Part shown: positions 7,563 to 14,336 of the stretch, piece by piece | How the letters are laid out: the number at the start of each line of letters is the position of its first letter | Position numbering within the stretch: position 1 is the stretch's first letter | NCBI GenBank assembly: GCA_003221985.1 | Contig: QHUQ01000039.1 | Span: forward strand, 1-24,547 | Reading direction: 5' to 3' | Source of the DNA: Gemmatimonadota bacterium | GTDB taxonomy: Bacteria; Gemmatimonadota; Gemmatimonadetes; Gemmatimonadales; GWC2-71-9 | DNA: 24,547 nucleotides | The notes under the pieces: model-generated | What the model was told of the DNA's origin: nothing | Seen by the model: only the letters and a program-made list of their open reading frames with translations | The model's database searches: none | Translations under genes and position numbers: made by a program

Positions 7563-10500
7563 TTGCGCTGGGGATTTTTGCGTAGGATCCATGTAGGGGC
7601 GCAGCATGCTGCGCCCCTACACTGTCTCGTAGCCGCCGCGACACTCCTCGCCGCGTGTTCCGGCGCGGGCGGCGCTCCGCCGCGCCCGTCGGGCCCCACG
7701 CTCTTCACGCGCCTGCCCTCCGCCGAGACCGGCGTCACATTCCGCAATCAGCTGACCGAGACGCGCGACTTCAACGTCTTCACCTACCGCAATTTCTATA
7801 ACGGCGGCGGCGTGGCGATCGGCGACCTCACCGGCGATGGGTTGCCAGAGATCGTCCTCACGTCCAACGAGGGCGGGCCGAAGCTTTACCTCAACGAAGG
7901 CAAGTTTCGTTTCCGAGATATCACCGACGAAGCCGGGCTCGGTGCAAAGCGGCCCTGGACGACCGGTGTCACGCTGGCCGACGTCAATGGCGACGGACGG
8001 CTCGACATCTACGTTTGCCACGCCGGCCACGGGACCGGTGCCGATCGCGCCAACGCCCTGTTCATCAACCACGGCCTGAACGCATCCGGCATTCCGACAT
8101 TCACCGACGAGGCCAAAGCCTACGGCGTCGCCGATACCGGCTACTCGACCCAGGCGGCGTTCCTCGACTACGACCACGACGGCGATCTCGATCTCTTCCT
8201 GATCCGCAATTCACCGCGCCCCGTGACCAGCTTCGGCGCCCGCAACGTCCGCAACATCCGCGACCCGCTCGGCGGCCACGAATTGTATCGCAACGATGGC
8301 GGGCATTTCGTCAACGTGAGCGAGCACGCCGGGATCTACGGCCCGGAGGCCGGCTTTGGGCTGGGGATCGCCGTGGGCGACGTGAATCGCAACAACGACG
8401 GCTGGCCCGACATCTACACGACCGACATGCTCCCCGAAGACGACCGCCGCCTCAAGACGACGTCGTCGTTCGAAGGGTGGGACGTGTATCAGGCGAAGGT
8501 GCATCAGGGCTATCACTACCAGTTCATGCGCAACATGCTGCAGCTGAACAACGGTAACGGTACGTTCAGCGACATCGGCCAGCTCGCCGGCGTGGCGCGC
8601 ACCGACTGGAGCTGGAGCGCCTTGATCGCCGATCTCGACCTCGACGGCAACAAGGACATCTTCGTCACCAACGGCCTGGCACGCGACGTGACGTCACAGG
8701 ATTATGTCGCGTTTCTCGCCAACGACGAGACGATGCGGGAAGCGCAGGCGGGCTTCCACGTCGACTACCTGAAGCTCATCAACGCGATGACGCAGACGAA
8801 GCTGTCCGACTACGCGTTCCACAACAACGGCGACCTGACGTTCACCAAGGTGAGCGCGCCGTGGGGTCTCGATGAGCCGAACTTCTCCAACGGCGCCGCC
8901 TACGGCGACCTGGACGGCGACGGCGCCCTCGACCTGGTCGTGAACAACGTCAACGATGAAGCATTTGTATACAAGAACAACGCGCGTACACTGCTTCCCG
9001 ATAACCACTTCCTACAGGTGCGGCTCGAAGGGAAGGGAAACAACAGCCTGGCCATCGGGGCGAAGGTCACCCTGATGGGCGACGGCAAGCTCTTCACGCA
9101 GGAGCTCGAGCCGACGCGTGGATTCCAGTCCAGCGTGGACTACACCCTCACGTTCGGCGTCGGGCGGGTCGATACCCTCGAGTCGGTGATCGTCGACTGG
9201 CCCGATGGAAGGTCGAGCTTCGTCTCTCCCGTTGCCACGAATCAGCGGCTCACGATTCGCCAGGTGGACGCGAACGCTCGAGCACCCAACCGCCCAACCG
9301 CCCAACCGCCTGTGTTCAGCGACGTGAGCTCGCAGGTCGGCCTCGATTTCGTGCACCAGGAAAACACCTTCGTCGACTTCGACCGCGAGCGGCTGATCCC
9401 CAAGATGGTGTCTACGGAAGGGCCGTTCGTGACCGTCGGCGACGTGAACGGCGACGGGCTGGACGACTTCTTCATCGGCGGCGCGAAGGATCAGGCGAGC
9501 GCGCTGTACATGGGCGCCGCGCCGGCGCTCGAAGACCGGCTGTATCAGGGCGACGGTCACGGTGTCTTTCACAAGACAGCTGGGGCGCTGCCGCCGGCGT
9601 GGGTCAGCGGCTCCCGTGTCGCCGTGTCCAAGGAATGGATCTTTGTGGGTGGTCGAGTGGTGCCCGGCAGCTACGGCACCGACCCGCAGAGCACGTTGCT
9701 GCGCAACGACGGCCACGGACATTTCACCGATGTGACGGCAGAGGTCGCCCCCGAGCTGGCGCACATCGGCATGGTCACCGACGCTTTGTGGATCGACGTG
9801 GACCGCGACGGCCGCCAGGATCTGGTCGTCGTCGGCGAGTGGATGCCGATCACCATTTTCCACAATACGGGCACGAAGCTCGAGCGCATGAACACGCCGG
9901 GCCTGGAGCACAGCGCCGGGTGGTGGAACCGGATCATCGCCGCCGACTTCACAGGCGACGGGCTCCCCGACTTCGTGATCGGCAACCTCGGCCTCAACAC
10001 CCGGCTGCGCGCCACTGCAGCCGAGCCTGCGACGATGTACGTGAAGGACTTCGACAACAACGGCGTCACCGAGCCGATCATCTCCTGTTACTCGGGCGGC
10101 GAAAGCCTGCCGCTGGTACTGCGCGATGATCTCATCAAGGCCCTGCCCTACCTCAAAAGCCGCTTCCTCAAGTATTCCAATTACGCGGGCCGGACGCCGC
10201 AGGATATCTTCGGATCGCAGCTCAAGGACGCCATCTTCAAGAAGACCGAGACGTTTGCGACCTCGTTGGCGCGCAATAACGGCGATGGCTCGTTCACGCT
10301 CGCGCCGCTGCCGCTCGCGGCGCAGATCGCGCCGGTCTACGGCATCCTCGCCGACGATTTCGATCAGGATGGCAAGCTGGATCTGCTGCTCGCCGGAAAC
10401 TTCGACGGTGTGAAGCCCGACCTCGCCAGGATGAGCGCCAGTTACGGCCTGTTCCTGCGCGGCGATGGCGCGGGACACTTTACGCCCGTCAGGACGGCGG

Positions 10501-10649
10501 AGAGCGGATTCTTCGTCCCCGGGCAGGTACGCGACATCCAGAAGCTCAGAACCCGCGCCGGCGATCTCTACATCGTTGCGCGCAATAACGACCGGCCGCT
10601 CTTCTTCCGCGCCACGTCTCAACGACAGGTGATTGCGGCCAGGAGATGA
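7563..10649 (+). CDS. FG-GAP/VCBS repeat + ASPIC/UnbV domain lipoprotein (paralogue A)
   Basis: Large exported protein of the CRTAC1/UnbV type, common beside SusC/D pairs; the exact role is unknown. The lipoprotein signal core is LVAAATLLAAC, with Cys near residue 32. Calcium-binding FG-GAP repeats with DxNxDGxxD-like loops (DVNGDGRLDIY, DYDHDGDLDLF, DLDGDGALDLV) fill ~75-480. The ASPIC/UnbV domain is at ~490-570 (NNSLAIGAKVTLMG, PTRGFQSSVD, VIVDWPDGR), then a PNRPTAQPP linker and a second FG-GAP half. No ATG start exists: TTG 7563 or TTG 7578 must serve, and a 30-bp perfect palindrome (7592-7621) sits in the signal n-region. Against paralogue B it lacks ~51 residues at ~8391 and ~45 at ~9510. 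Its stop overlaps the next gene (ATGA at 10646), so the two are coupled. Confidence 0.85.
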   Translation: MRWGFLRRIHVGAQHAAPLHCLVAAATLLAACSGAGGAPPRPSGPTLFTRLPSAETGVTFRNQLTETRDFNVFTYRNFYNGGGVAIGDLTGDGLPEIVLTSNEGGPKLYLNEGKFRFRDITDEAGLGAKRPWTTGVTLADVNGDGRLDIYVCHAGHGTGADRANALFINHGLNASGIPTFTDEAKAYGVADTGYSTQAAFLDYDHDGDLDLFLIRNSPRPVTSFGARNVRNIRDPLGGHELYRNDGGHFVNVSEHAGIYGPEAGFGLGIAVGDVNRNNDGWPDIYTTDMLPEDDRRLKTTSSFEGWDVYQAKVHQGYHYQFMRNMLQLNNGNGTFSDIGQLAGVARTDWSWSALIADLDLDGNKDIFVTNGLARDVTSQDYVAFLANDETMREAQAGFHVDYLKLINAMTQTKLSDYAFHNNGDLTFTKVSAPWGLDEPNFSNGAAYGDLDGDGALDLVVNNVNDEAFVYKNNARTLLPDNHFLQVRLEGKGNNSLAIGAKVTLMGDGKLFTQELEPTRGFQSSVDYTLTFGVGRVDTLESVIVDWPDGRSSFVSPVATNQRLTIRQVDANARAPNRPTAQPPVFSDVSSQVGLDFVHQENTFVDFDRERLIPKMVSTEGPFVTVGDVNGDGLDDFFIGGAKDQASALYMGAAPALEDRLYQGDGHGVFHKTAGALPPAWVSGSRVAVSKEWIFVGGRVVPGSYGTDPQSTLLRNDGHGHFTDVTAEVAPELAHIGMVTDALWIDVDRDGRQDLVVVGEWMPITIFHNTGTKLERMNTPGLEHSAGWWNRIIAADFTGDGLPDFVIGNLGLNTRLRATAAEPATMYVKDFDNNGVTEPIISCYSGGESLPLVLRDDLIKALPYLKSRFLKYSNYAGRTPQDIFGSQLKDAIFKKTETFATSLARNNGDGSFTLAPLPLAAQIAPVYGILADDFDQDGKLDLLLAGNFDGVKPDLARMSASYGLFLRGDGAGHFTPVRTAESGFFVPGQVRDIQKLRTRAGDLYIVARNNDRPLFFRATSQRQVIAARR
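7592..7621. repeat. 30-bp perfect palindrome, REP-like, copy 1
   Basis: The half-site is TGTAGGGGCGCAGCA followed by its exact inverse complement. It starts with the GTAG tetranucleotide typical of REP elements handled by RAYT transposases. The central 28 bp are identical to copy 2 at 23867-23894. In the plus direction it is translated as VGAQHAAPL, inside the signal peptide of UnbV lipoprotein A. It could also fold as a hairpin in the RNA between susD and this gene, but no T-run follows, so it is not a standard terminator. Confidence 0.85.
9285..9310 (+). repeat. CCCAACCG octamer tandem repeat, about 3.25 copies
   Basis: Three perfect CCCAACCG units plus CC. The 8-bp period is read in all three frames and encodes PNRPTAQPP, the linker between the ASPIC/UnbV domain and the second FG-GAP half of lipoprotein A. 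A related array lies at the same place in paralogue B (16096-16127). Confidence 0.9.
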
Positions 10650-10654
10650 TGGAT

Positions 10655-11989
10655 ATGCGACAATCAATCGTCCTGATGGCTTTGCTGAGCGCCTGCGCCA
10701 ACGGTCCACCGGCAGCCTACCAGGCAGGCGGCGATCCGGAGCTGCTGCACGCCGCCGTCCAGCAGCTGACCGACGTGATCGTGTACGACATTCTCAGCCC
10801 GCCGCAGGCGAGCCGAGCCTACGCCTATGCGAGTATCGCGGCGTATGAGGCGGTGCGCCCGGCCCATCCCGGCCAACGCACGCTCGCGGGGCAGGTGCGC
10901 GGCCTCACGTCCCTTCCTGAGCCGACACCCGGCGTCGATTACAACTATCCGCTGGCGGCCACGCACGCGTTTCTTATCGTGGGTCGCGCATTGACGTTCT
11001 CGCACGATCGGCTGGACAGCGCGAGGGTACGGCTCGAAGCGCCGCTGCGCAGCCGAATGTCAGGCGCGGTGTTCGAGCGCTCGATGGCGTACGGCGACAC
11101 CGTCGCGCAGCGCATCCTCGCGTGGGCCGCCAAGGACAACTATCTACAGACGCGCGGCTACCCGAAGTTCACCGTCACCTCGGAAGCCGGCCGTTGGCGT
11201 CCGACGCCGCCCGCGTACATGGACGCCGTCGAGCCGTACTGGAACAAGATTCGCCCCTTCGTGCTGGACTCCGCCGCGCAGTTTCGCCCTCAGGCCACCT
11301 ATCGCTTCGACATGAAGCCCGGCAGCCAGTTCTACAAGGAAGCGCGCGAAGTGTACGACGTCGGCAGGACCCTGAGCGACGAGCAGCGGGCGATCGCCGC
11401 CTTCTGGGACTGCAACCCCTACGTCATGCACGTGCAGGGCCACACGATGTTCGCGACCAAGAAGATCACGCCGGGCGGCCACTGGATGGGGATCGTCGCG
11501 ATCGCCGCGCGCCAGGCGCACGCCGACTTCATGCGCTCGGCGGAGGCCTACGCGCGCACCGCCATCGCGCTGAACGAAGGGTTCATCGCGGTGTGGGACG
11601 AGAAGTACCGCAGCAACGTGATTCGCCCCGAGACGGTCATCAACGCCTACATCGACGAGCGGTGGGAGCCGCTGCTCCAGACTCCGCCCTTCCCCGAGTA
11701 CACGAGCGGCCACAGCGGCATCTCGACGGCCGCGTCGATCGTGTTGACCGACGAGTTCGGCGACAACCTTGGGTTTACGGACGATGTGGAGAAGGCCTAC
11801 GGCCTGCCGGCACGCACCTTCACCTCGTTCAAGCAGGCGGCCGCGGAAGCGGCGATCAGCCGGCTATACGGTGGGATCCACTACCGCCACGCGATCGAGC
11901 AGGGGCAAGTCCAGGGCCGGCACGTCGGGGAGCTCGTGGTCCAGCGGATCCAGACGAGAAACGCGGTCGCTACGACTGCTTCGTTTTGA
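10655..11989 (+). CDS. Vanadium-dependent haloperoxidase / PAP2-fold lipoprotein
   Basis: Exported lipoprotein with the vanadium-haloperoxidase/acid-phosphatase helical fold. The lipobox is LLSAC in MRQSIVLMALLSACANG. The start is set at ATG 10655, 9 bases after AGGAG (10641-10645). ATG 10646 and 10649 are in frame but too close to that site. Numbered from 10646, the full vanadate/phosphate-binding motif is present: K320-x6-R327-P328, then TSGH 353-356 (His356 would be the nucleophile or vanadate ligand), then S405-R406-x5-H412. The Asp four residues after the last His in the KX6RP-PSGH-SRX5HX3D consensus is Ala here, as in many members of this bacterial branch. The family cannot be split into peroxidase or phosphatase from sequence. 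It is coupled to UnbV lipoprotein A upstream and overlaps the convergent plug gene by 20 bp. Length looks complete. Confidence 0.88.
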   Translation: MRQSIVLMALLSACANGPPAAYQAGGDPELLHAAVQQLTDVIVYDILSPPQASRAYAYASIAAYEAVRPAHPGQRTLAGQVRGLTSLPEPTPGVDYNYPLAATHAFLIVGRALTFSHDRLDSARVRLEAPLRSRMSGAVFERSMAYGDTVAQRILAWAAKDNYLQTRGYPKFTVTSEAGRWRPTPPAYMDAVEPYWNKIRPFVLDSAAQFRPQATYRFDMKPGSQFYKEAREVYDVGRTLSDEQRAIAAFWDCNPYVMHVQGHTMFATKKITPGGHWMGIVAIAARQAHADFMRSAEAYARTAIALNEGFIAVWDEKYRSNVIRPETVINAYIDERWEPLLQTPPFPEYTSGHSGISTAASIVLTDEFGDNLGFTDDVEKAYGLPARTFTSFKQAAAEAAISRLYGGIHYRHAIEQGQVQGRHVGELVVQRIQTRNAVATTASF

Positions 11990-12386
11990 TGACGATGACG
12001 CCGTTGGCGCCACGGCTGCCGTACGCCGCGGTGCTCGTGGCGTCGCGCAGCACCTGGATGTACTCGATGTCGCGCGGGCTGAGGGCGGTGAGCGCGCCGG
12101 TGATCGGATTGTCGAGGGGGATGCCGTTGAGGACGAACAGCGGCTCCTGATCGCCCAGGACGGTCGTGGTGCCGCGAATGTGAATCACCGTGTGGCCGTC
12201 GGGGGCATGTGTCAACGTGAGACCGGGGATGCGGGTGATGAGCAATTGTTCGAGCGACAATCCCGGTGAGCGGTCGATGTCTTCGGCGGTGATGATGGTG
12301 TTATTGACAGGACGCGGCCGATCGGCGCGATTCTGATGCGAGCACGCGGCCAGCGCTAGCAGACCGACGTAGGCGGCCAACCGCAT
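11970..12386 (-). CDS. Free-standing TonB-receptor plug-domain lipoprotein
   Basis: Small lipoprotein made of little but a TonB-dependent-receptor plug. The start at ATG 12386 gives MRLAAYVGLLALAACSHQ with lipobox LAAC; an upstream in-frame ATG at 12422 would bury that signal. After the Cys it reads NNTIITAEDIDRS, LEQLLITRIPGLTL, VIHIRGTTTV, PLFVLNGIPLDN, then IEYIQVLRDATSTAAYGSRG and ANGVIVIKTK. These match the SusC plug point for point (compare IRGSTSI, LYVIDGIP, ILKDASSTAIYGSRGANGV). No barrel and no TonB box follow. It may bind TonB-system or SusC-like partners at the membrane, or be a remnant; its good start, stop and intact plug favour a real gene. It diverges from GH97 across 65 bp and converges on the haloperoxidase-like gene. 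Confidence 0.85.
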   Translation of the reverse strand: MRLAAYVGLLALAACSHQNRADRPRPVNNTIITAEDIDRSPGLSLEQLLITRIPGLTLTHAPDGHTVIHIRGTTTVLGDQEPLFVLNGIPLDNPITGALTALSPRDIEYIQVLRDATSTAAYGSRGANGVIVIKTKQS

Positions 12387-12442
12387 ACTGGCCTCCCCGG
12401 GAAGTGTGGTTTCAAATCGCAATATACAGCCATCATCACTGC

Positions 12443-12446
12443 GGAG
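12443..12446 (+). promoter_or_regulatory. Ribosome binding site of the GH97 gene
   Basis: GGAG lies 5 bases before ATG 12452. This start gives a clean signal peptide and is preferred over an in-frame ATG at 12404, which would reach across the divergent promoter region. Confidence 0.6.
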
Positions 12447-12451
12447 TAACC

Positions 12452-14336
12452 ATGAAGATTCGGCTTCTCGTTGCGCTCGTTTTGCTGCTGCCGCCCCAGG
12501 TCGCCGGCGCGCAATTGCGGGTGGCCTCTCCCGACGGGCGCAACGTCGTGATGGTCGATACCCATGAAGGCAAGCTGTACTACCTGGTGCAGCGTGACGC
12601 GCGCCCGTTGCTCACACCGTCAATGCTGGGATTCGAGTTTCGCGGCGCCCCGCCCCTGCGCGATGGGCTCCGCATCGTGGACTCGAGCCGCAGCACGTTC
12701 GACGAAACGTGGACGCAGCCGTGGGGTGAGGTGTCGCGCATCCGCGACCATCACAACGAGCTGAAGGTATCGGTCACCGAGACGGGGACGCCGGACCGGA
12801 AATTCACCGTGGCCTTCCGCGCCTTCAACGACGGCGTCGCCTTCCGCTACGAGTTCCCGGCGCAAGCGGGCCTGGGCGACTTCGAGATCACCGACGAGCT
12901 GACCGAGTTCGCGATGGCGGACAACGCGCGGGCGTGGTGGATCGCCTCCAATCGGCCGCGGCTCGACCGCTCCGAGCAGCTGTGGTCGTCGGGCCCCGTG
13001 AGCACGCTCGACAGCGTGCAGACGCCGCTCACGATGGAATTCAGAAACGGCAAGACGTTTGTGGTCATCCACGAAGCGAATCTCGTGGACTACGCGCCTC
13101 GGCCTGAACCTGAACGAGCCGAGTGTGCTGGACAGCACGAACTGGATCAAGCCGATGAAATACGTCGGCATCTGGTGGGGCATGCACATCGGTACGATGA
13201 CGTGGAGCTCGGGACCCAAGCACGGCGCCACAACGGCGAATACCAAGCAGTACATCGACTTCGCGGCGGCGAACGGCCTCGGCGGCGTGCTCGTCGAGGG
13301 GTGGAACGTGGGGTGGGACGGCGACTGGATCCAGAACCGCAACGCGTTCTCCTTCACCCGGCCCTATCCCGACTACGACCTCGTCGAGCTCGCCCGCTAC
13401 GCACACTCCAAGGGCGTGAAGCTGATCGTGCACAACGAGACGTCCGGCGGAATCGAGAATTATGAGCGGCAGATGGACAGCGCCTTCGCGCTCTACCAGT
13501 CGCTGGGCCTCGACGCCATCAAGTCGGGATACGTGACCGACACGATCACGGGCGGGCATTCGCACTGGAGCCAGCGCATGGTACAGCACTACCGCCACGT
13601 GATCGAGAAGGCGGCGCAGTACCACATCATGCTCGACGTCCACGAGCCGATTCACGACACGGGCGAGCGCCGCACCTATCCCAACATGATGAGCCGGGAG
13701 GGCGCGCGGGGGCAGGAATACAACGCGTGGGGCGGCGAGGGCGGCAACCCTCCCGAGCACGAGACGATCCTGTTCTTCACGCGGCTGCTCGACGGGCCGA
13801 TGGACTTCACCCCCGGGATTTTCGATATCCTCCGGACCAAGACGGGGCCGGCGCGCACGAACGAAGACGCGCGCGTCCGCACCACGCTCGCGAAGCAGCT
13901 CGCGCTCTACGTGGTGATCTACTCGCCGCTGCAGATGGCTGCCGATCTGCCCGAGAACTACGAGCATCAGCCGGCGTTTCAGTTCATCAAGGATGTCGCG
14001 GTGGACTGGGACACGACGCGCGTCATCGACGGGAAGATCGGGGATTACGTCATCGTGGCGCGGCGGCAACGCAACGGCCCGCAGTGGTTCCTGGGCGCAA
14101 TTACCGACGAGCAGGCGCGCAGCTTCGACGTGCCGCTCACGTTCCTCGATCCTGGCAAGAGCTACATCGCCGACATCTACGCCGACGGCCCCGGCGCCGA
14201 CTGGCTCACCAATCCGCTGCCCGTGACGATTTCCCACCGCACCGTCACGCGTGCATCGCATCTGCGCCTGGCCCTGGCGCCGGGTGGGGGACAGGCGATC
14301 AGGCTTCGGCCGGTTCCGAGCAAGCGAGGTCGGTAG
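12452..14336 (+). pseudogene. susB: GH97 alpha-glucosidase (SusB-like), frame-disrupted with a missing segment
   Basis: Periplasmic enzyme that cleaves alpha-glucosidic bonds. Signal peptide MKIRLLVALVLLLPPQVAGA. The N-terminal beta-sandwich runs in frame to VVIHEANLVDYA (~13096). The (beta/alpha)8 catalytic domain continues one base out of frame from RLGLNLNEPS (13095) through KYVGIWWGMHI. The three glutamates of inverting GH97 enzymes are present: HNETSG (Glu codon 13437), VHEP (13644) and RGQEY (13716). These match SusB Glu439, Glu508 and Glu532, so the ancestor was an inverting alpha-glucosidase. The first frame stops at 13465. Complete members have ~45-50 residues between LVDYA and the RLGLNLN-like strand, absent here, so this is a deletion with frame loss at ~13094-13097, not a single-base error. 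UnbV lipoprotein B follows directly. Confidence 0.85.

Noticed and set aside
5814..7607. Long minus-strand open frame opposite the end of susC and susD (597 codons)
   Set aside because: Antisense shadow; the plus-strand genes have clear family motifs and this frame has none.
7592..7621. Intrinsic transcription terminator between susD and UnbV lipoprotein A
   Set aside because: The stem is perfect but no T-run follows on either side, and the same palindrome occurs within the GH13 coding region.
9285..9310. Octamer array as a CRISPR-like repeat
   Set aside because: Units are contiguous 8-mers without spacers and lie within a coding linker.
9012..10709. Long minus-strand open frame opposite UnbV lipoprotein A (565 codons)
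   Set aside because: Antisense shadow of the FG-GAP repeats; composition is typical of a reversed GC-rich gene.
13090..13100. Programmed ribosomal frameshift in GH97
   Set aside because: No slippery heptamer is visible and a block of family residues is missing at the join, so a deletion explains it better.
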